A stretch of DNA of 64,000 bases. It comes from Achromobacter insolitus. Its GTDB lineage: Bacteria > Pseudomonadota > Gammaproteobacteria > Burkholderiales > Burkholderiaceae_B. Each line of letters opens with the position of its first letter. The stretch's first letter is position 1. Positions 42,619 through 51,849 of the stretch are shown here, one piece after another. The notes beneath the pieces were generated by a model. That model was not told where the DNA came from. It made no database searches and worked only from the letters and a program-made list of their open reading frames with translations. The stretch is taken from NCBI RefSeq assembly GCF_002209555.1, contig NZ_NJIF01000006.1, forward strand, positions 124,001-188,000. The letters are read 5' to 3'. The translations under genes were made by a program, and so were the position numbers.

Positions 42619-43557
42619 TCAGGCATCCCCCTCGTAATTGACGATAAAGTCCGACGGCAATGCCGGGCCCCACACGTACAACGAATCCTCCGGCGGATAA
42701 TCTCCCGACGGCCACTGCTGCCCTTCGGCGATGTAGTCGATGTCGTATGAATACTCCGCGTAGCTGCCCCAAGGATCGCGCACATAACGGAAGTAGTTGG
42801 AGCCCAGTACATGGCGGCCCACCCCCCAGCCCTCCGCGTAACCCGCCGCCCCCATCTGCTCCATGCCCAGTCCCACCGCATCGATGGACGACACGCACCA
42901 GCTGCTGTGATGCAGGCCCAGGCCATGGGATTTGGCCAGCGCGATCAGATGATGGTCGCTGCCGTGCGGACTGTGAATGAAGGCGATCACATCGCCCGAA
43001 ATGTCCGACACACGCAGGCCGAGCGCGTCGACGTAGAACCGGGTCGCGCCGACCACGTCGGCGCTGAACAGCAAGATGTGCGACAGGTACAGCGGCTTGA
43101 CCTGGCGCACCTGGCTGCGCGCAGGCGCGCGGCCGGCGTTGCCGCTGGCCTGGCGCGGTTCTTGCGGCGCGGGAGCCGATGGCGAGGACTTGCGGGCGAT
43201 CCGCAGCTGCAAGGCCAGCCCGTCGGGAGCCTCGATCCAGAGCCCGCCGGGATCGGCGCCCGGCGGCGCGGCGATGCGCGCAATGCCCTGGCTGTCCAGG
43301 TGCGCGGCGAAGCGCTCCGCGTCGCTGGCGTGGATCCCCATGCTTAGCCACAGGAGGCGTTTGCGGTCCCCTTGCCGGATACGCGCCCAGCGTTGCGGAT
43401 GACCATGGGTGTAAAGCGCCAGGTATTCGCCTTCATCCCGCACATCCAGGCCGAAGTTCGAATAGAAGCGCCTGGCCTCTTCGATATCGGGAACGCTGAA
43501 CACGAACTCATCCACCGAGTGCACGGCGAGCGGCGCTGTCTGCGCATTCGATTGCAT
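42619..43557 (-). CDS. VOC family (extradiol dioxygenase-like) protein
   Basis: A 312-residue, two-module vicinal oxygen chelate protein. The metal triad of extradiol dioxygenases can be traced in the second module as H160 (YLSHILLF), H216 or H217 (GLGLHHSSW) and E268 (GSYAEYSYD). The N-terminal module lacks a clear set. The proline/alanine-rich linker at about 122-150 is unusual. It is the last gene of a leftward cassette with two Bug proteins and an FAH-family hydrolase, which suggests ring or catechol-type cleavage followed by hydrolysis. Confidence 0.85.
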   Translation of the reverse strand: MQSNAQTAPLAVHSVDEFVFSVPDIEEARRFYSNFGLDVRDEGEYLALYTHGHPQRWARIRQGDRKRLLWLSMGIHASDAERFAAHLDSQGIARIAAPPGADPGGLWIEAPDGLALQLRIARKSSPSAPAPQEPRQASGNAGRAPARSQVRQVKPLYLSHILLFSADVVGATRFYVDALGLRVSDISGDVIAFIHSPHGSDHHLIALAKSHGLGLHHSSWCVSSIDAVGLGMEQMGAAGYAEGWGVGRHVLGSNYFRYVRDPWGSYAEYSYDIDYIAEGQQWPSGDYPPEDSLYVWGPALPSDFIVNYEGDA

Positions 43558-43604
43558 GTCTGTCTCCAGGAATCTTGTTCTGTTTTGGCCCGCATGCCCT
43601 GCAT

Positions 43605-44591
43605 TTACTGCTCGACGGCTACTTTCCGCGCCAGGCCTTCATACAGGGCCGTCTCCGTTGCATAGAAGTCGCGCAGGTCCGCCAGAGTATTCTGCGCGGC
43701 CAGCTCCATTCCGGTCGAAACAACATACTCGCGAAACGCTGCGTCTTCCATGGCCTGGACGATCGCGCGGTTAAGGCTGGCGACAGTCGCATCCGGCGTC
43801 TTGGCCGGCACCAGGAAGGCTATCCAGGTCCCGTACACGAAATCCCGCAGCTTTACGCTGGACGCCGAGAGGGACGGAACTTGCGGCAACTTTGGGCTCG
43901 GCGAGGCGCCAGTCGTGCCGTAGGCCCGTATGCGCCCCGACTCGATCAGGTCCAGCGTCGAGCCGCCCAGGGGCAGGAAGCTCAACTCTATCTGTCCGCC
44001 CATCAGATCCTGCGTGACCGGCGGCACACCGCGATAGACGACATGATTAAGTTTGAATTCACTTTGCCGCGCCCATTGCTCCCCCAATAGGTGAATCATC
44101 GAACCCGGGCCGATATGGCCGAAGTTCAGCCCCTTGTCCCCCTGGTTCCGCGCGAGCTGGGTCAGTTCATCGAGGTTCCTGGCCGCAAGCGCATTGCTAC
44201 CGGTCAGGATGTAGGGCAGGCGCGCCACCACCGCCACGGCGCGCAGGTTTTCGGCCCGATACTTCACATGCTGCATCGTGGCAGGCGTCAGGATGGGTTC
44301 GGTCTGGGACGCGATCAACAACATGCGCCCATCCGCCGGCGCGTTCAGCACCCGTTGCGTGCCGATCGAGCCGCCCGCCCCAGGTTGATTCTCCACAATG
44401 ACGGTTCTGCCCAGCGCGGCCTGCAGCAGCGGCTGCAGCTTGCGAGCGACACCATCCGTGGGATTGCCCACCGGTTGTGGAACGACAATGGAAACAGGCG
44501 GCGCGTCGGCCTGCGCGTGCCCAGGAGTGAACGCCAGGACGCCGATCAGGGACTGCAGACATGCGGCAACGCCGCTAAGCAACGCTCTCAT
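43605..44591 (-). CDS. Bug-type TTT binding protein, VOC cassette copy 1
   Basis: A 328-residue periplasmic receptor starting MRALLSGVAACLQSLIGVLA, with signal cleavage near GHAQA. The TVIVENQPGAGGSIGTQRV and PADGRMLLIA segments are characteristic. The start ATG at 44591 is fixed by the signal peptide. It has no TctA/TctB partners. It lies 47 bp upstream of the VOC gene. Confidence 0.88.
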   Translation of the reverse strand: MRALLSGVAACLQSLIGVLAFTPGHAQADAPPVSIVVPQPVGNPTDGVARKLQPLLQAALGRTVIVENQPGAGGSIGTQRVLNAPADGRMLLIASQTEPILTPATMQHVKYRAENLRAVAVVARLPYILTGSNALAARNLDELTQLARNQGDKGLNFGHIGPGSMIHLLGEQWARQSEFKLNHVVYRGVPPVTQDLMGGQIELSFLPLGGSTLDLIESGRIRAYGTTGASPSPKLPQVPSLSASSVKLRDFVYGTWIAFLVPAKTPDATVASLNRAIVQAMEDAAFREYVVSTGMELAAQNTLADLRDFYATETALYEGLARKVAVEQ

Positions 44592-44659
44592 TGCTGGCCT
44601 TTCTGGTTGGACTCGTTGGACGGTGAGACGCCGCCGGCGATCAGTGTCCCGCAACGTCG

Positions 44660-45679
44660 TCACTCGAGTTGAAGGCGTGAAACCATAGGGCCGAATTGGG
44701 CGAACTGCCCTTTCAGCAGTGCGCTCATCTGGTCGGGGCTGGACCCGCTTGGTTCGGCCCCCAGCTCGGCAAGACGTTGGCGGATCGCGGGCTGCTGGAC
44801 GGCACTGGCCACCGCCTCGCGTATACGCGCCACGACGGCATCGGGCGTCTGTGCCGGCACAAGTAGACCGTTCCATCCCTCGGTGTCGATACCGGTAAAA
44901 CCCAGCTCACTGGCTGTGGGTACGTCAGGCAGGGATGGCGAACGTTGCGGAGACGTGACGGCCAGCGCAGTCAAGGAGCCGGCCCGGATGTCGCTCAACG
45001 ATGAAGACAACTGGTCGCCGCCCATCTGGATGCGGCCCGCAAGCATTTCACTCTTCAGGGGCGCCGCGCCCTTGAACGGCACGTGCGTCATGGCGGCGCC
45101 GGTCTGCTCCTGGAACCATACGCCGAATACGTGGATGTAGGAGCCTGGGCCCGTCGAACCGTAGGCGTAGTGGGTGGCGGGATTCTGCTTGAGCAGGTCC
45201 GCGAACTCGCGCAGATTGCGCGCCGGCACCGAAGGCGTGGACGTGATGACCAGCGGCACGTTCGCCACCACGCTCACGCTGCGCAGGTCGGCCAAGGGAT
45301 CAAAGTTCAGCCGCTTCGCCCCCTGCGCCACCAGCGCGGCCAGCGGGTAGGAGATATTGGCCATCAACAGCGTATAGCCGTCTGGCGCCGCCTTTGCGAC
45401 GGCATCGGCGCCTAGCAGGCCGCCCACGCCCGGACGATTCTCGACCACCACCGCTTGCCCCAGCTGCTGCGACATAGGCGTCGCGATCAACCGCGCGATC
45501 AGGTCGGTGGTCCCGCCTGCCGCGAACGGCACCACGATCTTCACGGGCCTCGCCGGCCAGTCCGCGGCGCTGGCCACGCCCAGACTGGAGGCCAGCCCGG
45601 CCGCCAACAGCAGTTTCGCCCAGCGCCGGCGCGCGGGACTCGTCACGGATCGGTTCACAACGGAAGCTACGGTACGCAT
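44660..45679 (-). CDS. Bug-type TTT binding protein, VOC cassette copy 2
   Basis: A 339-residue Bug receptor with a long N-terminus (MRTVASVVNRSVTSPARRRW) before a signal peptide that ends near GVASA-ADWP. Body motifs are PVKIVVPFAAGGTTDLIARL and VVVENRPGVGGLLGADAV. Two different Bug genes in one operon may bind two ligands of the same pathway. Confidence 0.9.
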   Translation of the reverse strand: MRTVASVVNRSVTSPARRRWAKLLLAAGLASSLGVASAADWPARPVKIVVPFAAGGTTDLIARLIATPMSQQLGQAVVVENRPGVGGLLGADAVAKAAPDGYTLLMANISYPLAALVAQGAKRLNFDPLADLRSVSVVANVPLVITSTPSVPARNLREFADLLKQNPATHYAYGSTGPGSYIHVFGVWFQEQTGAAMTHVPFKGAAPLKSEMLAGRIQMGGDQLSSSLSDIRAGSLTALAVTSPQRSPSLPDVPTASELGFTGIDTEGWNGLLVPAQTPDAVVARIREAVASAVQQPAIRQRLAELGAEPSGSSPDQMSALLKGQFAQFGPMVSRLQLE

Positions 45680-45762
45680 GTCTGGAATTCCTGGAAGGGA
45701 GCGGGGCTGCGCACCTCGGCGCCATGAATGGCGCCGAGGCCTCTGGATGCGTGGCGAACTGC

Positions 45763-46617
45763 CTAGGCGGCGGAGACTTCGTCGCGGATGCGGTTGCGCA
45801 ACACGCCGATGCGTTCAATATCGACTTCGACGGTGTCGCCGTCCTTCATGTACAGCTTGGGTGTGCGGCCGAAGCCGACGCCCGCGGGTGTCCCGGAAAA
45901 AATGATGTCCCCGGCCTGCAGGGTGATGGCCTCGCTGACCGTCGAGATCACGGTGGCCACGTCGAACAGCATGTCACGGGTGTTGGACGACTGCATCGTC
46001 TCGCCATTGAGGCGGGTCTCGATCCGCAACCCGCTTCCGCCCGCCGGCAACTCGTCCGCCGTGACCACGTATGGCCCCCAGGTACCCGTGCCGTCGAAGT
46101 TCTTGCCCACCGTCCATTGCGGCGACTTGAACTGGTATTCGCGCACCGAGATTTCATTACCCACGGCGTAGCCGAACACATGGTCCAACGCCTGTTCCTT
46201 GGAAATCCTGCGCCCGCCCTTGCCCAGGACCACGACCATCTCGCCCTCGAAATCCAGCGTATCGCTGAGCGCGGGACGCTCCACGACGGCATCGTGGGCG
46301 CCCAGGCTCGTCGACACCCGCAGGAAAAGCGTCGGGTAATCAGGCTGCGCGTACGGGCTTTCCTTGGTGTGGTCCGCGTAGTTCAGGCCGACACAGAGAA
46401 TCTTGGGCGGTTCGATCGAGGGCGATAGGAAGGTCGCGCGGTCGGGATCGACGAACTGCGTGGCCGCGGCGGCCAGGCGTTCCAGGTCCGTCAGCGTCTT
46501 GCCCTGGCGCAGCAGCGCGCCCAGGTCGGTGCCGGGAGCGGCAAGCAGCGCCAGGCGGCCTTGCACGAGAGCGGCGGCGCACGGCGCGCCGTCGATTTGT
46601 AGGGTGGCCAGTTTCAC
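45763..46617 (-). CDS. Fumarylacetoacetate hydrolase (FAH) family protein
   Basis: A 284-residue FAH-fold protein. ILCVGLNYADHTKE and DTLDFEGEMVVVLG (the two metal glutamates) are typical. The third metal-site Asp in the usual N-D-x-[ST]-[AV]-R segment is replaced by Glu in GNEISVREYQ. Such enzymes hydrolyse or decarboxylate acylpyruvates. It is the first gene of the leftward cassette and faces the GntR gene, so it is probably under that regulator. Confidence 0.9.
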   Translation of the reverse strand: MKLATLQIDGAPCAAALVQGRLALLAAPGTDLGALLRQGKTLTDLERLAAAATQFVDPDRATFLSPSIEPPKILCVGLNYADHTKESPYAQPDYPTLFLRVSTSLGAHDAVVERPALSDTLDFEGEMVVVLGKGGRRISKEQALDHVFGYAVGNEISVREYQFKSPQWTVGKNFDGTGTWGPYVVTADELPAGGSGLRIETRLNGETMQSSNTRDMLFDVATVISTVSEAITLQAGDIIFSGTPAGVGFGRTPKLYMKDGDTVEVDIERIGVLRNRIRDEVSAA

Positions 46618-46646
46618 GTGATCTCCTGATGGTGAGGGCTGACCGA

Positions 46647-46679
46647 AGAATATGTAATCCTAAAAAATATATATATTCT
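46647..46679. promoter_or_regulatory. Inverted repeat between FAH and GntR genes
   Basis: AGAATAT (46647-46653) and ATATTCT (46673-46679) form an interrupted inverted repeat in the AT-rich divergent gap. It is a candidate GntR operator; the arms are short. Confidence 0.35.
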
Positions 46680-46730
46680 GGTTTTCCCTGGATAACTTGA
46701 GCTTCATAGATAAAAACCTTATCGTTTCGC

Positions 46731-47438
46731 ATGACTTCCGCCTCGACCCCATTCCGGACTGCGGCATCGGCCCTGGCCAATGACATCCGCGCAGACATCA
46801 TCACGGGCCACCTGCCCCCAGGGGCACGCCTGCGCATCAAGGATCTCTGCGAACGCTACGACAGCGGGGCCATCCCGCTGCGGGAAGCGCTCTCGCGCCT
46901 GGCCACCAGCGGATTCGTGGTCGCGGAAGACCAGCGCGGCTTCCGCGTGGCCGACGTCTCGGCGGAAGAATTGCTCGACATCACCGAAACCCGGATCCAC
47001 ATCGAATGCGAAGCGCTGCGCCGCGCCATTGCGCGCGGCAGCCTGGACTGGGAAGAGCGATTGGCGGGCGCGCACTACCGCCTGAGCCGCCTGCCCCTGC
47101 ATGCGCCCGACGGATCGGGGCTATCCGCCGAATGGGAACAAGCGCATTCCGCCTTCCATTCGGCACTGATCAGCGGCAGCGATTCGAAGTCGCTCATTGC
47201 TATCGCCGAACTGCTGCGCGATCAGACCGCGCGTTACCGCTACCTGTCCGTGCAACGCAATACCGGTGCTAAAAGCGCAACGGCCCCGAAGAAGGGCAAG
47301 GAACGCAACGTGGCTGACGAGCACCGGCAACTGCTGGAAGCCGCGTTGACCCGCGATGCCGACACCGCCGCCGAACTGCTGGCCCAGCACTTGCGCCAGA
47401 CAACACAATTGGTACTGGCGCAGATTCCCAGCCACTAG
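46731..47438 (+). CDS. GntR family (FCD/FadR-type) transcriptional regulator
   Basis: A 235-residue regulator. The N-terminal winged helix (about residues 12-75) has IRADIITGHLPPGARLRIKD and LREALSRLATSGFVV, and the all-helical FCD domain follows. FCD proteins bind organic acids. It is divergent from the FAH/Bug/VOC cassette and probably represses it. Confidence 0.92.
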   Translation: MTSASTPFRTAASALANDIRADIITGHLPPGARLRIKDLCERYDSGAIPLREALSRLATSGFVVAEDQRGFRVADVSAEELLDITETRIHIECEALRRAIARGSLDWEERLAGAHYRLSRLPLHAPDGSGLSAEWEQAHSAFHSALISGSDSKSLIAIAELLRDQTARYRYLSVQRNTGAKSATAPKKGKERNVADEHRQLLEAALTRDADTAAELLAQHLRQTTQLVLAQIPSH

Positions 47439-47512
47439 GCACAAGGCCGGCCTCTCCGGCATTCCTTCATCGCAATCCGCTCGCAGGGCTTGACACTGCA
47501 CGTCCAGTCTAC

Positions 47513-47545
47513 AACCTACCAATAGTAGGTTACTATTGGTAGGTT
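47513..47545. promoter_or_regulatory. 33-bp perfect inverted-repeat operator (TetR type)
   Basis: Left arm AACCTACCAATAGTA (47513-47527), spacer GGT, right arm TACTATTGGTAGGTT (47531-47545): a perfect 15-bp inverted repeat. A smaller ACCTAC-N5-GTAGGT palindrome lies within it. It ends 23 bp before the quinone reductase start, and a TTGACA lies at 47490-47495, so bound repressor would cover the promoter. The TetR gene two genes down is the obvious binder. Confidence 0.75.
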
Positions 47546-47568
47546 AACTATCAATGGAGTGGATAGCC

Positions 47569-48189
47569 ATGCACGCGCTCATCGTTGTCGCACACCCCGA
47601 TCCCGCCTCGCTCACTCATGCGGTCGCAAGACAGGTAGCGGAAGGAATTTCCGCTTCCGGCTCGGGGCATACTTTCGAGATCGCGGACCTGACCGCGGAA
47701 GGATTCGACCCCGGTTTCACGCAACGGGACGTGCTGCTCGCCCAAGGCAAGGCAGAGCCGCTGCCGGAAATCGCCGCAGAGCACGCGCGCCTGGAACGCG
47801 CGGATGCCCTGGTACTGGTCTATCCGGTGTATTGGTGGTCTTTTCCGGGGCTGCTTAAGGGTTGGATCGACCGCGTCTTCACGCAAGGCTGGGCCTACGA
47901 CGATACGGACGGCAAGCTGGTCAAGAAACTGCAGCGCCTCAAAGTGCATCTGATCGCCCTCGGAGGTGCTAACCAGCGCACCTATGCCCGCCACGGTTAC
48001 TTCGGCGCGATGAAAACCCAGATCGACCACGGCATCTTCGGCTACTGCGGCGCCAGCGTGGCGACGTCGGAACTGCTGCTGCCGTCGGACGCCGGCTTTC
48101 CCGCCGCGCACCTCGCTACCGCCCGCACGGTGGGCGAGAAGGTTTTCGCTTCGCGTGCTGTAATCCGCGAGGAGGTAGTCGAACCATGA
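47569..48189 (+). CDS. NAD(P)H dehydrogenase (quinone), flavodoxin-like fold
   Basis: A 206-residue protein of the NQO1/MdaB/KefF-type family. MHALIVVAHPDPASLTHA is the FMN/FAD phosphate segment and VLVYPVYWWSFPGLLKGWID is the classical family motif. The ATG at 47569 has GGAG 9 nt upstream and gives the family N-terminus; an ATG at 47554 adds five residues. It probably does two-electron reduction of quinones or other electrophiles. It overlaps the TetR gene by 4 bp. Confidence 0.88.
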   Translation: MHALIVVAHPDPASLTHAVARQVAEGISASGSGHTFEIADLTAEGFDPGFTQRDVLLAQGKAEPLPEIAAEHARLERADALVLVYPVYWWSFPGLLKGWIDRVFTQGWAYDDTDGKLVKKLQRLKVHLIALGGANQRTYARHGYFGAMKTQIDHGIFGYCGASVATSELLLPSDAGFPAAHLATARTVGEKVFASRAVIREEVVEP

Positions 48190-48809
48190 CCATACAAACA
48201 CCGGGCGTCGCCAAAGCAGCCACTCATCGCCGCTTGTCCAAGGACGAGCGGCAGCGCCAGCTGCTGGACGTCGCCTGGAAACTGATCCGCGACGAAGGCA
48301 CCGACGCCCTGACCCTGGGACGACTGGCCACGGAAGCGGGCGTCACCAAACCCGTTGCCTATGACCACTTCGCCACACGCAACGGGCTGCTGGTCGCGCT
48401 GTATCAGGACTTCGATGTCCGCCAGACGGCGTTGATCGACGCCGCCATCGCCGCCAGCAAACCCGTCCTGAAGGAAAAGGCCCGGGTCATCGCATCCGGC
48501 TACATAGAATGCGTCATGACCCAAGGGCGTGAAATTCCCGGCGTGCTGGCGGCCCTGGGCGGCTCGCCGGAACTGGCTGCGGTCAAACATCGGTACCAGC
48601 AGGCCTTCATCAAGAAATGCCAGGCCATCCTGGCGCCTTACGCCGGCCCGGCCGGCATTCCGCCCGCCAGCATGTGGGCGATGCTCGGCGCGGCCGACGG
48701 CCTGGCGCATGCCGCCGTCACGCATGACATCAGCGTGGAACAGGCGCGCGACGAGTTGATGGAGACCATCCAGGCAATGGTCAAGCGCAGCAAGTCAGCA
48801 AGCGCATGA
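48186..48809 (+). CDS. TetR family transcriptional regulator
   Basis: A 207-residue TetR protein. The helix-turn-helix (about residues 22-65) has LTLGRLATEAGVTKPVAYDH. The ATGA overlap with the quinone reductase gene shows that both are translated from one message. It probably binds the 47513-47545 inverted repeat and so represses its own operon until a quinone-like inducer is present. Confidence 0.92.
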   Translation: MTIQTPGVAKAATHRRLSKDERQRQLLDVAWKLIRDEGTDALTLGRLATEAGVTKPVAYDHFATRNGLLVALYQDFDVRQTALIDAAIAASKPVLKEKARVIASGYIECVMTQGREIPGVLAALGGSPELAAVKHRYQQAFIKKCQAILAPYAGPAGIPPASMWAMLGAADGLAHAAVTHDISVEQARDELMETIQAMVKRSKSASA

Positions 48810-48840
48810 ACGTCAGCGAAAAGCGTGCGCCCCCAGTCCC

Positions 48841-49854
48841 TCACCGCAAGGGCATCGCCACCGGGCGCAGCGGCGCGGCATCGCCGCCTCGGATCTTGAG
48901 CGGTCCGCCGATGAAGGCAAATTCATAGACCTTGTCGCGCGACAATTCGTCCAGGGCCGCCAACTCGATGATGGGCACGCCCTTTTGCGCCAGCAGATAG
49001 GTATGCAACGGCACATAGTCGTCGGCGACCTCGGAGGGGAAAGTCTCGAAGCTGAGATTGTCCGCGCCCAGGATCATGGCGCCTCCTTCCTCGACCAGAT
49101 AGCGCGCCGCGTCCAGCCCCATGCCCGGCGGCTTGGCCATGTAGGCGGCGGGATCGTTGTACAACTTCATGCGGCCCGTGCGGATCAGGACGATGTCGCC
49201 TTCGCGCAGCTCGGTCTTCTGGCGCGCCAAGGCAGCCTTCAAGTCCTGTCGGGTGATGCGGTATTGGTCGGGCAGCATGTCCACCCCCTTGAGCGCGGCC
49301 ACGTCGATCAACACGCCACGCGCCACCAACGGCGGGAATTTCTCGATCCCCGTGCGCTTCCAGCCGCGGTCGCCCAGATGCTCGTCGGCGCGAAAGCCAT
49401 TCCAGATCTTGCCATGGATGCCGAAATGGTTGAGCGCATCGATGTGCGTGCCCGTGTGGCTGTACATCGAGAATGCCGTGCCTGTGTAGCTGCGCATGGC
49501 ATTCATGTCCTTGCCCACGCCCATCGGGTCGTCCACTTCCGTGCCACGCGGCGTGTGCGTCATCCAGAACTGATAATGCGGATCGCCGGCGTCCTGCCAG
49601 CTGGGCATCCCCACGTAGTACTCCGTGGCCAAGTCATAAACCTTGCCGCCCGCCACGCGCGACATGACGGCGGCGCGCGACTCCGGCGTGATCAGATTGA
49701 GGCGGCCGATTTCATCGTCCGGCCCCCACGGACTGATGCCAACCTCCTGCCCCGGCGCGGGCGGCCGCGCGGGCGCGCCGTGCGCGAGGGCGTTGAAGCT
49801 GATGGCGGCGCCCAGCGCCAGGCCGAGCAATTTTTGGGTGTAGCGGATAGTCAT
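48841..49854 (-). CDS. Cyclase family protein (kynurenine formamidase-like fold), exported
   Basis: A 337-residue metal-dependent hydrolase-fold protein. SHTGTHIDALNHF is the HxGTHxD metal motif of the cyclase/KynB-like family. The length and N-terminal signal peptide (cleavage near ALA-HGA, about residue 25) are unlike cytoplasmic KynB (about 210). It is probably periplasmic and of unknown substrate. It stands alone, convergent with the TetR gene. Confidence 0.85.
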   Translation of the reverse strand: MTIRYTQKLLGLALGAAISFNALAHGAPARPPAPGQEVGISPWGPDDEIGRLNLITPESRAAVMSRVAGGKVYDLATEYYVGMPSWQDAGDPHYQFWMTHTPRGTEVDDPMGVGKDMNAMRSYTGTAFSMYSHTGTHIDALNHFGIHGKIWNGFRADEHLGDRGWKRTGIEKFPPLVARGVLIDVAALKGVDMLPDQYRITRQDLKAALARQKTELREGDIVLIRTGRMKLYNDPAAYMAKPPGMGLDAARYLVEEGGAMILGADNLSFETFPSEVADDYVPLHTYLLAQKGVPIIELAALDELSRDKVYEFAFIGGPLKIRGGDAAPLRPVAMPLR

Positions 49855-49925
49855 GGTGCACCTTGTGCGTAGTTTCCCGTGCAGGGACGAGAAGAAGAAA
49901 GAGAATGAGGAAGACGTGCCAGCGA

Positions 49926-50606
49926 TCAGACCGGGGCCGGAGCCGGCATCAGCGCCAGCAACCTGTCCCGCAGCTCGACAGTCGACATGGTGCGCAGGCG
50001 GGCGCGGTGCGGGCCGGCGATCAGCGTGGGGATGGAATCGATGGCCATCCGTGCAGCGGCCTCGCGGTCGGCTTGCACGCGCTGCAATGCCATAGGGCCG
50101 TGCATGTGGGCGGCGAACTCGTCACGGTCATGGCCGAGTTCAGTGGCGATGTCCAACAGCACGGCGCTATCGCCGACGTTGCGGTGCAGACTCAGATGCG
50201 CGTGCTGTATTGCATCGAACATGTCCCAGTGGCCCGCGTCGCCGCCGAGCAGGTGCGCGGCCTGGCATGCCAGGGCGCCCGCCATGCCGCTGGGATAGTC
50301 GAACGGTTCGGCGCGCATGCCCTCGACGTCGATGCGGGGCCGGTCGTCGTGGCGGGCGCAGGCTTCCCAATGGCCCAGGATCACCTGCTTGGCGCGCTCC
50401 ATCGAGCCAAATACCTGGCACATCTGTTCGGGCGTATCCTGCAACACAAAGCTGCGCTGGCGCACGGCGATGCCCAGTTCGGCCGCGACCTGGCGCAGGC
50501 GGGGAGACATGACATAACACCAGCCGCAGACCACGTCGTGGAAGAAGTCCACGGTCAGCGGCGCGGAAGAGGCATTGTCGGGGGTCGAAATCATGCTGGC
50601 ATCCAT
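49926..50606 (-). CDS. DsbA family oxidoreductase (FrnE-like)
   Basis: A 226-residue thioredoxin-fold protein. The active site CGWC is at residues 27-30 in FFHDVVCGWCYVMSP, and cis-proline is in SIPTLIAG near the C-terminus. No signal peptide is visible, so it is probably cytoplasmic like the FrnE/HCCA-isomerase-type group. It lies downstream of a same-strand LysR gene with an 80-bp gap. Confidence 0.85.
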   Translation of the reverse strand: MDASMISTPDNASSAPLTVDFFHDVVCGWCYVMSPRLRQVAAELGIAVRQRSFVLQDTPEQMCQVFGSMERAKQVILGHWEACARHDDRPRIDVEGMRAEPFDYPSGMAGALACQAAHLLGGDAGHWDMFDAIQHAHLSLHRNVGDSAVLLDIATELGHDRDEFAAHMHGPMALQRVQADREAAARMAIDSIPTLIAGPHRARLRTMSTVELRDRLLALMPAPAPV

Positions 50607-50686
50607 CTCGTTTCAATGGACGCCAGCTTAAGGATGGGCCGGCGCGGGAGTAAGGTGTCCGCCGGCAGGACTTTATTCGCTGGCCG

Positions 50687-51595
50687 TTAAGAATCGCCGC
50701 GCATGGCGGCGGGCAGATGCTCCGCCAGAAAATCCACGAAGGCCTTGACCTTGGGCTGCAGGTGGCGACTGGTCGGATAGACGGCATAGACATGGCGCGG
50801 CGCGGCCGGCCGGTCCGGCAGCACGCGAACCAGCTTACCCCTGGCGATCGCGGGCGCGGCCAGAAACGATGGAAGCGCGCCGATACCCAGCCCGTGTTCC
50901 AGCATGTCGCGCAGCATCAGGCTGTTGTTGACCTGAACCAGCGCGGAACCGGCCAGCGGGTCCGCCCGCGCGCCGCCGTCTTCGTCCGGCATGGTCTCCG
51001 GCCCCTCGGCCAGGGTATAGCTCAGGACGTCATGCCCATGCAGCGCTTGCACACCGTCCGGCCGCCCGCGGCGGTCCAGGTATGACGGCGCCGCGCAGAG
51101 CACCTGCGTCAGCGACGCCAGCCGACGCGCAATCAGCGTGGAATCATCCAGCTGCGCCCGCAGCCGGATCGACACATCGAAGCCCAGTCCCACCGCGTCG
51201 ACCAGACGGTCTTCCATCGCCAGGTCCAGCCGCAGCTCGGGATACTGGCGCAAAAACCGCGCCAGCAGCGGCGACAGCACGCTCAAGGCAAAGGACACCG
51301 GCGCGTTCACGCGCAGCCGTCCCGCGACCAGCCGCGATTGCTGCTTGACCGACCTTTCCAGGGCATCCAGCTCATCAAGCAGCCGGCAGCATTCCGCGTA
51401 ATAGGCAGCGCCCGTGTCGGTCAGGCTCATCTTGCGGGTGGTCCGTTGGATAAGCACCGCGCCCAGATGGGCTTCCAGCGCCCGCAATTGCTTGCTGAGG
51501 CCGGCGGACGACATATCCAGGTCCTCGGCCGCCTTGGCTAGGCTGCCCATTTCCACGATGCGCCGGAAGGCGCGCATGTAGTTGAAGGTGTCCAT
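50687..51595 (-). CDS. LysR family transcriptional regulator
   Basis: A 302-residue LysR regulator. The ATG at 51595 gives the family start MDTFNYMRAFRRIVEMGSLA; a longer frame to 51730 lacks similarity. The helix-turn-helix has LAKAAEDLDMSSAGLSKQLR. The effector domain resembles the CrgA/AaeR-like subgroup (RLRVNAPVSFALSVLSPLLA). It may control the DsbA-like gene or the divergent gene at 51850. Confidence 0.92.
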   Translation of the reverse strand: MDTFNYMRAFRRIVEMGSLAKAAEDLDMSSAGLSKQLRALEAHLGAVLIQRTTRKMSLTDTGAAYYAECCRLLDELDALERSVKQQSRLVAGRLRVNAPVSFALSVLSPLLARFLRQYPELRLDLAMEDRLVDAVGLGFDVSIRLRAQLDDSTLIARRLASLTQVLCAAPSYLDRRGRPDGVQALHGHDVLSYTLAEGPETMPDEDGGARADPLAGSALVQVNNSLMLRDMLEHGLGIGALPSFLAAPAIARGKLVRVLPDRPAAPRHVYAVYPTSRHLQPKVKAFVDFLAEHLPAAMRGDS

Positions 51596-51849
51596 GAAGG
51601 CAGGAACGAATGATGACGAAGCCGGGATTCTGCGGGGAATCGCCACAATCGCCAAACCTGATGTCGCTTGCCACCCGCCGCAGCCCCCAAAACCGCGCGC
51701 GCCTGTGGAGGGCAGGACTGAACGACACATTTAGTTTCAAGGGTTCATAAGTCCATAACAATGAATAGGGCATATTGCTCCCCGCCACTGATATGCCTTT
51801 CCGGCTTTCAGGCGTGCACATGATTCCCTTAACGCACTGGAGACCTGAA

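Noticed and set aside
48841..49854. Naming the cyclase-family protein KynB
   Set aside because: It is about 130 residues longer, has an export signal, and no tryptophan-degradation genes are nearby.
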